A stretch of DNA of 64,000 bases from positions 2,604,001-2,668,000 of the forward strand of contig NC_017243.1 in assembly GCF_000223215.1 (NCBI RefSeq). Direction: 5' to 3'. This DNA is from Brachyspira intermedia PWS/A (lineage in GTDB: Bacteria > Spirochaetota > Brachyspiria > Brachyspirales > Brachyspiraceae). Below are positions 29,323 through 38,165 of this stretch, piece by piece. Position 1 is the first letter of the stretch. Every line of letters starts with the position of its first letter. A program made the translations under genes and the position numbers. The notes under the pieces were generated by a model that was not told the DNA's origin, searched no databases, and saw only the letters and a list, made by a program, of their open reading frames with translations.

Positions 29323-30141
29323 TTATAAAAACATACCCTTAACATCTTCATCTTCATCATCTATCTGCTGCATAAGCATAATAGCACATAAAGATATTAC
29401 GATTAACACCAAACTTATAGCCGAACCCAAATTAGGATTATAAGACATGCCTAAAAACTGCATCTCTATCAAATCGCCTATAAGTATATTAGAGCCTCCT
29501 CCAAGCATACGCGAAATTACAAATGTACTTACAGCAGCTACAAATACCATTGTAACTCCTGCGGCCATTCCTGGTAAACTCAATGGAAATATTACCTTGC
29601 TGAATACATTGAAAGAATCAGCACCTAAATCCTGAGAAGCCTCTATTAAACTCTGATGTATTTTAGTCATAACAGAGTAAAGCGGTAGTATCATAAAAGG
29701 AAGATAATTATAAACCATTCCTATTAATACAGCTGCTTGAGTATTTATAAGTTTTACAGGGGAAATCCCCATAAACATAAGCATTTTATTTATAAGACCA
29801 TTATTTTCTAATATTGTCATCCAAGCATAAGTTCTAAGAAGAAAGTTCATCCACATAGGAAGCATTACAAGCATTATTAAAGCATGCTGAACTGTTTTCT
29901 CCTGTCTTGATATATAATATGATAAAGGATAAGCAAGTATCAAACATATTAAAGTAGCAACAAAAGCAAGTATCACAGAACGAACTATAACAGGTGTAAA
30001 TCCTGTAACATTTGCAAAATTGTTTAGAGTGAAATCTCCTCTTTGATTTGTAAAAGCAAAATATATAACTAAAAAAAGCGGTACTAATACAAAAACTAAT
30101 GTCCAAATTAAATAAGGTATTGCTGGTATTTTTGTTTTCAT
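29323..30141 (-). CDS. potB: Spermidine/putrescine ABC transporter permease PotB
   Basis: 272 aa inner-membrane permease. [25 protein letters not shown] is the EAA loop. Its start overlaps the potA stop by 4 bp, indicating coupled translation. Confidence 0.92.
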   Translation of the reverse strand: MKTKIPAIPYLIWTLVFVLVPLFLVIYFAFTNQRGDFTLNNFANVTGFTPVIVRSVILAFVATLICLILAYPLSYYISRQEKTVQHALIMLVMLPMWMNFLLRTYAWMTILENNGLINKMLMFMGISPVKLINTQAAVLIGMVYNYLPFMILPLYSVMTKIHQSLIEASQDLGADSFNVFSKVIFPLSLPGMAAGVTMVFVAAVSTFVISRMLGGGSNILIGDLIEMQFLGMSYNPNLGSAISLVLIVISLCAIMLMQQIDDEDEDVKGMFL

Positions 30142-31196
30142 ATTATCACCTCTTCTACAGTTTTTTTCATAATATGTATATTTTCTTTGGCAATATCTAT
30201 TCCTATTTCAGTACCTGCTTCCCATTTTTCTGTAGAATGTATTATCCATTTGTATCCATGGGCATCAAGCACCATCTCAAAATGCACACCTTTAAATATA
30301 GCAGATTCAACCAATCCGGATATATTAGCATTTTCAGGTGGCACAACTATTATATCTTCAGGACGTATAACAACATCAACTTTCTCTAGCTTTTCAAATC
30401 CTTTATCCACACAGTCGAATATATAACCGGCAAACTCTACAACATAATCATCATGCATAATGCCGTCTATAATATTACTCTCGCCTATAAAGTCGGCTAT
30501 AAATGCATTCTTAGGTTCATTGTATATATCTTCAGGAGTGCCTATCTGAAGTATTTCACCGTCCTTCATTACTGCTACAGTATCGCTCATAGTTAATGCT
30601 TCCTCTTGGTCATGAGTAACATAAACAAAAGTAATTTCTAATGACTGCTGAATTTTCTTTAATTCTATTTGCATTTCTTTTCTAAGTTTTAAATCTAATG
30701 CTCCCAAAGGCTCATCAAGAAGCAGCACTCTAGGTTTATTGATAAGTGCCCTTGCAATAGCTACCCTCTGCTGCTGACCTCCTGAAAGTCTAGCAATATT
30801 TCTGTTTCCGTAATTTTCTAAGTTCACCATTTTAAGCATTTGATGAACTCTATCTTTAATCTCTGATTTAGGAACTTTTTTAAGATTAAGCCCGAATGCA
30901 ATATTTTCAAAAACATTTAAATGCGGAAACAATGCATATCTTTGAAATACAGTATTTACTTCTCTTTTATAAGCCGGAGTATCATTAATAACTTTTCCGT
31001 CAAAAAGCACTTCTCCGGAATTAGGCTTTATGAAACCTGCTATAGTTCTAAGTATAGTTGTTTTACCGCAGCCTGATGGTCCTAAAAGAGTTAAAAATTC
31101 TTTATCTTTGATGTCAAGATTAAGATTTTCTAGTATAGAATTTTCATCATAAGAAACATTGATATTTTTTAAAGACACGATAATATTATCGCTCAT
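30138..31196 (-). CDS. potA: Spermidine/putrescine ABC transporter ATPase PotA
   Basis: 352 aa. Walker [10 protein letters not shown], signature [15 protein letters not shown], Walker [14 protein letters not shown]-loop [11 protein letters not shown], and a C-terminal regulatory (TOBE-like) region DVVIRPEDI. The start at 31196 ([11 protein letters not shown]) is chosen because homology begins there; an in-frame ATG at 31253 would translate the structured leader. The SD candidate (GGGGG) lies inside a predicted long-range helix, suggesting translation control. Confidence 0.93.
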   Translation of the reverse strand: MSDNIIVSLKNINVSYDENSILENLNLDIKDKEFLTLLGPSGCGKTTILRTIAGFIKPNSGEVLFDGKVINDTPAYKREVNTVFQRYALFPHLNVFENIAFGLNLKKVPKSEIKDRVHQMLKMVNLENYGNRNIARLSGGQQQRVAIARALINKPRVLLLDEPLGALDLKLRKEMQIELKKIQQSLEITFVYVTHDQEEALTMSDTVAVMKDGEILQIGTPEDIYNEPKNAFIADFIGESNIIDGIMHDDYVVEFAGYIFDCVDKGFEKLEKVDVVIRPEDIIVVPPENANISGLVESAIFKGVHFEMVLDAHGYKWIIHSTEKWEAGTEIGIDIAKENIHIMKKTVEEVII

Positions 31197-31306
31197 AATG
31201 AAGCCCCCTATGCGTATATTTGCAATAGCCTCCGTAAAATTACGTATATACATCTTAACGTATAAAACGCAGTTTACTCGTCGCTTACCCGCATAGGGTT
31301 TTTTTC
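31197..31306. promoter_or_regulatory. Candidate structured RNA at the head of the pot operon
   Basis: A 9-bp helix joins 31206-31214 (CCCTATGCG) and 31290-31298 (CGCATAGGG), enclosing 75 nt with smaller hairpins. Read on the - strand it is the potA 5' leader and the helix would hide the GGGGG Shine-Dalgarno. Read on the + strand the helix is followed by T7 (31299-31305) and preceded by TTGATA-16-TAATAT (31159-31186), so it could be a roughly 110-nt independent RNA. Neither reading matches a riboswitch class I recognise. Confidence 0.5.
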
Positions 31307-31495
31307 GTTCTAGCTAATTATAATTAATAATAAGCCTTTCTTAGTCAACAGATACACCTGCAAAGAATATCCATTACTCGAGCTATTGCATAATTAATTT
31401 TTAATTGGATTCAATATAATACAAATATAAATAATGTCAATAGTATATGAAATATTTTTATAATTTTTTATATAAATATTTTTCAATGCAAATAA

Positions 31496-31527
31496 AAAGG
31501 AGCTTATTAAAAGCCCCCTATTTTTTT
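31496..31527 (-). terminator. Terminator after lipoprotein 1
   Basis: GGGGGCTT / AAGCTCC with AT loop, T-rich downstream on the - strand. The flanking spacer (31436-31528) is nearly identical to 32550-32622. Confidence 0.7.
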
Positions 31528-31536
31528 ATATTACTA

Positions 31537-31923
31537 CTATTGCTGCTCAGTAAGAGTACCGCTCATTGATGGTGTACTACCAGGAAGAGTAATCTTAATA
31601 GTTACTGATGATCCAGTAAAAGAAAAATCTATACCATTAGCAGTATATTTTCCTTCTCCTGTCTTTGTAATATCTGCTTTTGGAATATTAAGATTATCGA
31701 AAATAGTATCAACAGTAAAGGATGCTGAACCATCATTATTTACTACAAGAGTTGATTGATATTCTAAAGATGATGCGGTGTCATATTTCATTTTACCAGT
31801 GTATGTTCCAAGATAGCTAGAATCTATACCTGTAACTGTTGATCCTGTTGTATCTTTGTTGCTGCAGCTTATCACTAAAAAACTTGATACTAATAAAGTA
31901 AATAAAAATAATTTTTTCATCAT
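31537..31923 (-). CDS. Tandem-paralogue lipoprotein 1
   Basis: 128 aa. Lipoprotein signal with VISC lipobox, then the shared SNKDTTGST linker and GIDSSYLGTYTGKM. The rest is predicted beta-strand, about 90 residues, ending GTLTEQQ. The signal and linker are almost identical in the four neighbours, while the mature domain is divergent. Own promoter-like sequence TTGACT-16-TATCAT at 31951-31978. Function unknown; probably a periplasmic or surface small beta-sandwich lipoprotein. Confidence 0.75.
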   Translation of the reverse strand: MMKKLFLFTLLVSSFLVISCSNKDTTGSTVTGIDSSYLGTYTGKMKYDTASSLEYQSTLVVNNDGSASFTVDTIFDNLNIPKADITKTGEGKYTANGIDFSFTGSSVTIKITLPGSTPSMSGTLTEQQ

Positions 31924-31950
31924 ATTTTTCTCCTTTTTTGATATTTAAAA

Positions 31951-31978
31951 ATGATATATATCTTTTTTAATTAGTCAA
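31951..31978 (-). promoter_or_regulatory. Promoter for lipoprotein 1
   Basis: On the - strand TTGACT (31978-31973), 16 bp, TATCAT (31956-31951). The same arrangement is present at 33103-33130. Confidence 0.55.
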
Positions 31979-31999
31979 TACAAAAATAGTAAAAAATAA

Positions 32000-32034
32000 A
32001 AAAGGGGCTTTTTTAAGCCCCCTTTATTTATTAA
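32000..32034 (-). terminator. Terminator after lipoprotein 2
   Basis: AAAGGGGGCTT / AAGCCCCTTTTTT hairpin on the - strand. Confidence 0.82.
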
Positions 32035-32059
32035 AGTTTAATTATTTATAATATTATAT

Positions 32060-32470
32060 TTATGGTTTCCATGTAAGAGTAATAGGATCAGTACCTTCAA
32101 ATGTTAGATATACTGTTTTATCATTATTAAAATCAAGCTGGAAAATATTATCTTTAAATTTATATTTTGTATCTGAATATTTATCAATGTCTGTAGAAAA
32201 AAATACTTTATTAATATCATTAGGGACAGTAGGATTAGATACACGTTTTAAAGAACCGCCTCCATCAGCATTAACTGTAAGAGTAAAAGTCATTGACTGA
32301 GTAGTAGGATCAGGATTATATATAGTACCTTCATAAGTACCAACATATATTGAATCTATACCTGTACCTATAGGCTTTTCTTCTGTTGATCCTGTTGTAT
32401 CTTTGTTGCTGCAGCTTATCACTAAAAAGCTTGATACTAATAAAGTAAATAAAAATAATTTTTTAATCAT
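32060..32470 (-). CDS. Tandem-paralogue lipoprotein 2
   Basis: 136 aa with the same signal peptide and VISC lipobox; linker EEKPIGTGIDSIYVGTYEG is closest to lipoprotein 4 (EQPIGTGIDS). Mature domain of about 100 residues with FTLTVNADGGGSLKRV, a strand-turn-strand motif that recurs (VNxDGS) across the array. No catalytic motif is visible. Confidence 0.72.
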   Translation of the reverse strand: MIKKLFLFTLLVSSFLVISCSNKDTTGSTEEKPIGTGIDSIYVGTYEGTIYNPDPTTQSMTFTLTVNADGGGSLKRVSNPTVPNDINKVFFSTDIDKYSDTKYKFKDNIFQLDFNNDKTVYLTFEGTDPITLTWKP

Positions 32471-32597
32471 ATTTTCTCCTTTTTTAATATTCTATAATAT
32501 TATACACTTTCACAAAGTAATCAATATCAATTTATAATTAAAAATTAATAATGTCAATAATATATTTTATATAAATATTTTTCAATGCAAATAAATA

Positions 32598-32622
32598 AGG
32601 GCTTATTAAAAGCCCCTTTTTT
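32598..32622 (-). terminator. Terminator after lipoprotein 3
   Basis: AAAGGGGCTT / AAGCCC with TTAAT loop. The spacer is a copy of that following lipoprotein 1. Confidence 0.75.
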
Positions 32623-32647
32623 GATTTATTTTATATGATCTTTATTA

Positions 32648-33076
32648 CTATTTTTTTGTAAGAACGATATCTTCATTATATGAATTAGGCTCATGTAATG
32701 TTAAAGTTGAACCATCACTAGCGAATTCAAATGTTCTAGTAACTTCCCCAAAGAATTCGGTATTGTATTTTGTATCTGAAACTTTAAAAATCTCCTTAGG
32801 CACAACCTCTCCATTATAAGTATTGGCATCTGATGTTTCTACATAGAATAATTTATATCCGCCATCATTAGAAATTGTAATTCGAAGTACACTTAATACG
32901 GTTCCATTTTTCTTTTGAACATTTAATGCTTCGTAAATTTCGCCTGCATATTTTAAATCTATGCCTGTTCCTACTCTAGTTTCTGTACCTGTTGATCCTG
33001 TTGTATCTTCGTTGCTGCAGCTTATAACTAAAAAACTTGATACTAATAAAGTAAATAAAAATAATTTTTTAATCAT
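32648..33076 (-). CDS. Tandem-paralogue lipoprotein 3
   Basis: 142 aa, identical signal sequence design, SNEDTTGSTGTETRVGTGIDLKYAGEIYEA. The mature domain is divergent (RITISNDGGYKLFYVET, FEFASDGSTLTLHEP). Its upstream spacer with promoter TTGACT-16-TATCAT (33103-33130) is a copy of that before lipoprotein 1. Confidence 0.72.
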   Translation of the reverse strand: MIKKLFLFTLLVSSFLVISCSNEDTTGSTGTETRVGTGIDLKYAGEIYEALNVQKKNGTVLSVLRITISNDGGYKLFYVETSDANTYNGEVVPKEIFKVSDTKYNTEFFGEVTRTFEFASDGSTLTLHEPNSYNEDIVLTKK

Positions 33077-33102
33077 ATTTGCTCCTTTTTTGATATTTAA
33101 TA

Positions 33103-33130
33103 ATGATATATATCTTTTTTAATTAGTCAA
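33103..33130 (-). promoter_or_regulatory. Promoter for lipoprotein 3
   Basis: On the - strand TTGACT (33130-33125), 16 bp, TATCAT (33108-33103); duplicate of the element at 31951-31978. Confidence 0.55.
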
Positions 33131-33193
33131 TACAAAATAGTAAAAAATAAAAAATGTGGATTTTTAAGCCACCATTTTATTTTTATCAAACTT

Positions 33194-33589
33194 TTATTGT
33201 TGTTTTGTTAGATATCCAGAACCAACATTTGGGTTTACACTAAAAGTAACTCCTCCATCATCAAATACAAATGTAAAATTATTATCAGTAGTAGTCAAAG
33301 TATGATATTGAGTATCTGAATCTTTAACTATAGTTTCTGGAGGCAATGTAGGAAAAGGTATTGTATTCATAGTAATAGTTACACCAGTAGAATCAATTTT
33401 TAATATAACTGGAATTTTTTCCCCAGTAGTTTTATCAGAAATACTGCCAGAATAAGTATTATACCATTTAGAATCTATACCTGTACCTATAGGTTGTTCT
33501 CCTGTCGATCCTGTTGTATCTTTGTTGCTGCAGCTTATCACTAAAAAGCTTGATACTAATAAAGTAAATAAAAATAATTTTTTAATCAT
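33194..33589 (-). CDS. Tandem-paralogue lipoprotein 4
   Basis: 131 aa, same signal peptide and VISC lipobox, then GEQPIGTGIDSKWYNTYSGSISD. Mature beta-rich domain ends SGYLTKQQ, like the GTLTEQQ end of lipoprotein 1. With lipoprotein 3 it forms the older half of a two-gene duplication (4-3 and 2-1). Confidence 0.72.
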   Translation of the reverse strand: MIKKLFLFTLLVSSFLVISCSNKDTTGSTGEQPIGTGIDSKWYNTYSGSISDKTTGEKIPVILKIDSTGVTITMNTIPFPTLPPETIVKDSDTQYHTLTTTDNNFTFVFDDGGVTFSVNPNVGSGYLTKQQ

Positions 33590-33722
33590 ATTTGCTCCTT
33601 TTTAATATTTAATATAAATAAATATATTTTTGTTAATTAGTAAATACAAAATATTTTTACATACTAAAAAATATATAAATAAAATAAGTATTTTACAAAA
33701 CTATATTATTATAGGAATTTTA

Positions 33723-34115
33723 TTATCTTACCAAAGTACCTTTTATTGATTCTGTATCACTAAAATTATATAGTGAAACATATACTGATGAAGATGTAAA
33801 CTCTAGACTAAAAGAATAAACACCCTGAATACCGCTATATTGACCATTACCATTATTTTTAATATTTGATGCCTCGAACTTAGTATAGCTACTTCCTAAA
33901 TACAAAGTAAAAGAACCATCGCTATTCACAGTAATAGTAGCACTCATAGTACCTGATTTGTTACTATCAATTTTGCCTGAATATGTATTACCTATATATT
34001 CTTGGTCTATACCATTATCATCTCCTAAACCCAATATATCTTTAACACCACATCCAACTGACAAAAAACTCAATAATGATAAAACAAATAAAAATTTAAA
34101 AATATTGCTTTTCAT
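33723..34115 (-). CDS. Lipoprotein 5, diverged founder-like member of the array
   Basis: 130 aa. Different signal peptide (MKSNIFKFLFVLSLLSFLSVGC) but same layout: GIDQEYIGNTYSGKID, TITVNSDGSFTLYLG, ending IKGTLVR. AGGAGG RBS. Being first in the - strand order and the most different, it may be the ancestral copy from which the others were derived. Confidence 0.7.
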   Translation of the reverse strand: MKSNIFKFLFVLSLLSFLSVGCGVKDILGLGDDNGIDQEYIGNTYSGKIDSNKSGTMSATITVNSDGSFTLYLGSSYTKFEASNIKNNGNGQYSGIQGVYSFSLEFTSSSVYVSLYNFSDTESIKGTLVR

Positions 34116-34218
34116 AGATACCTCCTAAAGTATTTTGATTATAATTATATTTTTTACTATGTCAATATAAAGTTTTCATAATTAAAATATTATGCTTAAA
34201 ATTAATAAGGATATAGCA

Positions 34219-35292
34219 TTAATAGTTATATTCCAATGATATTTCAAAAGCATGTTCTAAAATTTCATTGCTCTTGAAAGGAGTATAATAATTAAAAGTA
34301 AAACTAAAATTATTATAATTGATAAGAAGTTTGGTATTTAAATCCATTTTATAATTAGGAGAATGAGAAAAATAAGTTATTATATTAAATAAATTATTAA
34401 GGAAAGATAAATAAAGCCCTATAGAATAAAATGAATGACTATCTTCATAAAAATATTCTACATAAGGACTAAGTATAAAATCATAATTATAAATAAAAGT
34501 ATAATTAATACCTAATAAACTTTTTATATCATTAAGACTTTTTCCTAAATTATTGCTACTTAAAATATTATAAGTAACATTTCCATAAAGTTTAAAACCT
34601 ATATCAAATATATATGAAGCCTCAAAACCAAGCATTAAATTATTTTGTTTTTGCAAGTCATAAGTATATTTTGTTATTCCCATTAATCCCAAATGAGATG
34701 AGGAATATTTTAAATAATACCAAGAAGTATAATACTGAGGTTCTTTTAGTAAGTCTATTGATTTAGTGTCTGTAATGAATCCTATTGAATGAGTAATATT
34801 TCCCTGATAAAAATTAAGCTCGGTATTATATAAAGCCTCATAATCATTATAAAGTACGCTTTCACCAACAAACATATACTGCCTGTTGAAACCTTCTCCG
34901 AAATGGAATTTTCTCTTTCCTATATAAAAACCTAAAATTTCATTTATATAATTAAATTGTATTTCATCGAATGTAAAAGACAAATATGCCTTATTATCAT
35001 GCTGTTTTATAAGATTTCCATTATCATAAATAAGTTCTCTATTATCTTTTGTATATATTCTAATTGCAGGCTTGAATGAAAAATAAAAATTATTGTTAAG
35101 ATATTCAAAACCTAAATAAAAATAAGTGTCATTACTTAATATTGAATTTGGTATATATTGGCTTTCTTTTAAATCTATATAATTAAAACTATTCTTTATA
35201 CCGAATTTAGGTGTTATATCGGCGAATGCTATAGAGGATACAGCAAATATAAAAAAATTAAATATATTTTTGTACGATGCATTTATTACCAA
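34219..35292 (-). CDS. Predicted outer-membrane beta-barrel protein, operon end
   Basis: About 355 aa. Hydrophobic N-terminus (NIFNFFIFAVSSIAFA) then roughly 16 amphipathic strands rich in Tyr/Phe/Asn, ending AFEISLEYNY with C-terminal aromatic. It lies 12 bp after the LolA-like gene and is probably the outer-membrane part of that exporter system. The start is unclear: only TTG (35292) is in frame, while an ATG at 35282 would be in frame if the 5-T run 35267-35271 had one more base (MHRTKNIF). Confidence 0.65.
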   Translation of the reverse strand: MVINASYKNIFNFFIFAVSSIAFADITPKFGIKNSFNYIDLKESQYIPNSILSNDTYFYLGFEYLNNNFYFSFKPAIRIYTKDNRELIYDNGNLIKQHDNKAYLSFTFDEIQFNYINEILGFYIGKRKFHFGEGFNRQYMFVGESVLYNDYEALYNTELNFYQGNITHSIGFITDTKSIDLLKEPQYYTSWYYLKYSSSHLGLMGITKYTYDLQKQNNLMLGFEASYIFDIGFKLYGNVTYNILSSNNLGKSLNDIKSLLGINYTFIYNYDFILSPYVEYFYEDSHSFYSIGLYLSFLNNLFNIITYFSHSPNYKMDLNTKLLINYNNFSFTFNYYTPFKSNEILEHAFEISLEYNY

Positions 35293-35304
35293 ATGTTTTT
35301 ATTA

Positions 35305-35985
35305 TTATTTAAATAAACCAAAAAGCATTTTCATGTTCTCGCTTCTAAAATAGGAACTTGATGAACTTGAAGGCTCTGTCTTTGATATATTACATACTGT
35401 ACTTGTATTGGTATTAATAATCAAATTATAAAATTCCATATCATTAAAATAATTATCTTTTATTTTGTATATACCTCTTTTCAATGCCTTTCCGCTATTA
35501 TCAAAAAAATCTATGCTATATCCGCCGGCAATTTTTTTTAGTGTAGCTTTGGCATAAGGTACGCTTCTATTTTTCTTTACTAAATTTACTTCTTCATCAC
35601 TAACAACTTTTTCTATCTTATAATCATCGGTAAAGTTGATAGACATTAAATCATTCATATTTGCAGCACCTGTTACAACATAGCTTCCTGAAATTTTTAA
35701 AGGTGAAACCTGATTCTTTGACTGCACAAAATATCCCTGATCATTAGCAAGAAAAAGAGTATTATTATTTTTTAAATACATCAATTTATAGTTTTTTCCA
35801 ACTATCATATCAAAATTATTAACTTTCTTTTTGCCGTCTTTTATATCAGTAAAAGTGCCGGACATCTTATAACTTTTTCCGTCTCTATTATAAATTTTAA
35901 CAAAATCATCAAATATATTCTGACTGTACAAATTAAAAGATAAAATGCTTATTATAAATAAAATTTTCACTATTTTTTTACACAT
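35305..35985 (-). CDS. LolA-like outer-membrane lipoprotein-sorting protein
   Basis: 226 aa with signal peptide (ILSFNLYS). The pattern FDDFVKIYNRDGKSYKMSGTFTDIKDG..FDMIVGKNYKLMYLKNNNTLFLANDQGYFV is that of the LolA/DUF4292 half-barrel that carries lipids or lipoproteins through the periplasm. The gene overlaps the permease gene by 8 bp. With the LolD-like ATPase and LolC/FtsX-like permease it makes a compact lipid/lipoprotein export unit. Confidence 0.68.
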   Translation of the reverse strand: MCKKIVKILFIISILSFNLYSQNIFDDFVKIYNRDGKSYKMSGTFTDIKDGKKKVNNFDMIVGKNYKLMYLKNNNTLFLANDQGYFVQSKNQVSPLKISGSYVVTGAANMNDLMSINFTDDYKIEKVVSDEEVNLVKKNRSVPYAKATLKKIAGGYSIDFFDNSGKALKRGIYKIKDNYFNDMEFYNLIINTNTSTVCNISKTEPSSSSSSYFRSENMKMLFGLFK

Positions 35986-37195
35986 ACTTTATCACCTCTA
36001 TTATAGGCATTCTAATAACCTTTATTATTGGATAGATCCCTGCTAGTATAGAAACAGATAATACCCATGCAAATATTAAAACAGTATCTTTAAATGTTAG
36101 TAATAAACTTAAAGCATAACCATCTGTAGCACCCGGAAATTTCATTACAAAATTTGAAGCATTAAGTATACCTGAAGCACCATAAGAAATAATTATTGAA
36201 ATAACAGAACTCAATACAGCCATTATAATAATTTCCAAAAATAAAAGTAAAGTTACATTTTTTATATTTATTCCTAATGCACGCATAGTACCGAATTCAT
36301 TCAAACGCTCTAAAAAATTTGTTGTAAGCATTTGCATAACTGAAACAAATACTAATATACTTAATATTAATAATGCTATTAAATAATTATTAGTATTCAT
36401 ATCAATAACAGAAAGTAAAAATGCATTCAAATCCTTCCAATCTTTAGCTTCATAATTTAAATTGTTTTCATTAAAATATTTATTAAGACTATTTTTTATT
36501 TCAGTAGCCTTTTTATAATCTTTTAAATATACGAGTAAATTATGAGCATTACCATATTCAAGACCAAAAACCTCATACATAGCATTAAGAGGACAGTAAA
36601 GAGTAATAGCATCAGAAGCACTATTATTCAAAGATATTGAACCTACCGCCATTAAAGAACCTAGATTTATACCATCTCCGAAATCTGTCATCAAATTTAA
36701 ATAAGGCGTATCATCATAATTAATATTAAAAAACTCTCCCAAATCTTTGCCCAAAACCATAGTATCAATATCATCATCAAATATAGGAGTTCCTGCCTTT
36801 AAAGAAACTGATGACATTATTTTTGATGATTTCTCATAAGCATAACCTGAAAAGAATTTACTTTTACTTTCATTACCTACAAGTCCGCTTATATCGAGTT
36901 TTTTCTGATAATCATTAATTTCATTTATAGTGTCAAGTTTTTTATAAATTGCTTCAAAATCATTATTATTAAGCATATTGATTTTTTCGCTTTTTGTATC
37001 CCAATAAGATTTATCAGCTATTACAACAGAGCCTCCGCTTGTATTAACACTTATAATAATACCTTCTTTTGTGAAGTTATTATATCCGCTTATCATCATA
37101 AGAGATACGAAAGACACTATAATAAGTATCATATTTAAAATTGTTCTGGTTTTATTATACCAAAGATTATCGAATGCTAATTTTATTATATTCAT
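35978..37195 (-). CDS. FtsX/LolC-like ABC permease
   Basis: 405 aa with the MacB/LolC topology: helix 1 at about 17-38, a large periplasmic domain of about 210 residues, then three helices (about 270-400). FLERLNEFGTMRALGINIKNVTLL is the characteristic FtsX cytoplasmic loop. It pairs with the ATPase at 37492, from which it is separated by a dispersed repeat, and with the LolA-like protein. Likely extracts lipoproteins or lipids from the inner membrane. Confidence 0.85.
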   Translation of the reverse strand: MNIIKLAFDNLWYNKTRTILNMILIIVSFVSLMMISGYNNFTKEGIIISVNTSGGSVVIADKSYWDTKSEKINMLNNNDFEAIYKKLDTINEINDYQKKLDISGLVGNESKSKFFSGYAYEKSSKIMSSVSLKAGTPIFDDDIDTMVLGKDLGEFFNINYDDTPYLNLMTDFGDGINLGSLMAVGSISLNNSASDAITLYCPLNAMYEVFGLEYGNAHNLLVYLKDYKKATEIKNSLNKYFNENNLNYEAKDWKDLNAFLLSVIDMNTNNYLIALLILSILVFVSVMQMLTTNFLERLNEFGTMRALGINIKNVTLLLFLEIIIMAVLSSVISIIISYGASGILNASNFVMKFPGATDGYALSLLLTFKDTVLIFAWVLSVSILAGIYPIIKVIRMPIIEVIKYV

Positions 37196-37229
37196 TTATC
37201 TGTCCATTGTAGTTATTAATAAAATTTTA

Positions 37230-37480
37230 TTATTGTTCTTTTTCCCGCCGCAAAAAGAACCAAAAAGTGCAAGTAAAAAATACTTTTAAATAATATTAAT
37301 TATATTTTAAAGGTAAGATAAATTATGCATTTTAAGTTAAAAATATAGCCTTTTTGCTTCTCGCCGTAGGCGGGCTTCGCCTGTGGCAATACCACAGGCA
37401 CTTCCTACGGTCGCCCTGAAGGACTCCCTTCGGTCGCAAAAGAAGTGGGGGTGTGGGAGCAAAGCCACCACAAAAAAACT
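37230..37480. repeat. Dispersed GC-rich intergenic element, copy 3 (inverted)
   Basis: Inverted relative to copies 1, 2 and 5. Starts with TTCTTTTTCCCGCCGC, has the AT core (TAAGTTAAAAATATAGCC), the hairpin GCCTGTGG / CCACAGGC, and the CCTTCGGTCGCAAAAGAAGT block, ending in GGTGTGGGAGCAAAGCCACC. No clear promoter-like ends remain. It separates the ABC ATPase from its permease within one operon. Confidence 0.7.
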
Positions 37481-37491
37481 AAAAATTATTA

Positions 37492-38163
37492 CTATATATT
37501 GAGTATTATTCCTCCATCCCTCATAATATATTTTTTGTCTGCATAATCTTCTATCAATTCATCATGCGAAATAAAAAATCCTATACCGTTTCTTTTCTTT
37601 ATAGTATTTCTTATATATTCATAAATAAATTTGCTCGTTTCAGTATCCAAATTCGCACTAATCTCATCGCCGAATATATAAGGTGCTTCGCTTACTAATG
37701 CCCTAGCAATTGCAACTCTCTGTTTCTGTCCTCCTGAAAGCTGTTCCGGTTTCTTCTTTTTTAAATTATCTATTTTTAAGTTTTCTAATATTTCATTAAC
37801 TTTTTTATTTATATTAGAAGAACTTTCATTTAAAAACTTAAGAGGTAAAGCAACATTATCAAATACACTCTGAGTTTTCAAAAGCTCAAGCGACTGTAAA
37901 ATGAGCCCTATATTTGAAAGCCTGAAACTGCTTCTTTCTTTATCGCTTAATTTTGACACCTCATTATCATTCCAATAAACAGAACCTGAAGTCGGAATGT
38001 CTATACTCGATAATATATGAAGAAGCGTACTTTTACCAGCTCCGGAAACTCCAGCCACCCATACAATTTCTCCGTCTTTTATTTCTAAACTAATATTTTT
38101 ATTTGCTGTTATATTATAATCTTTAGTTTTATATATCTTTGAAATACTCTCACATCTTATCAT
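37492..38163 (-). CDS. LolD/MacB-type ABC ATPase
   Basis: 223 aa. Walker A GVSGAGKSTLL, signature [15 protein letters not shown], Walker B PYIFGDEISANLD (Glu next to Asp as in LolD types), H-loop FFISHDE. It energises the permease at 35978. The start lies 2 bp after the stop of the TPR gene at 38166, so all are one operon. Confidence 0.9.
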   Translation of the reverse strand: MIRCESISKIYKTKDYNITANKNISLEIKDGEIVWVAGVSGAGKSTLLHILSSIDIPTSGSVYWNDNEVSKLSDKERSSFRLSNIGLILQSLELLKTQSVFDNVALPLKFLNESSSNINKKVNEILENLKIDNLKKKKPEQLSGGQKQRVAIARALVSEAPYIFGDEISANLDTETSKFIYEYIRNTIKKRNGIGFFISHDELIEDYADKKYIMRDGGIILNI

Positions 38164-38165
38164 AA

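Noticed and set aside
31197..31306. c-di-GMP (GEMM) or other known riboswitch at the pot leader
   Set aside because: A GCAAxAGCCUCCG stretch on the + strand recalls GEMM, but the first conserved half (GGGCAAACC) and receptor are absent.
34219..35292. Certain poly-A frameshift at the start of the barrel gene
   Set aside because: One extra base would give MHRTKNIF, but there is no convincing RBS and a TTG start is also possible, so it is only noted as uncertain.
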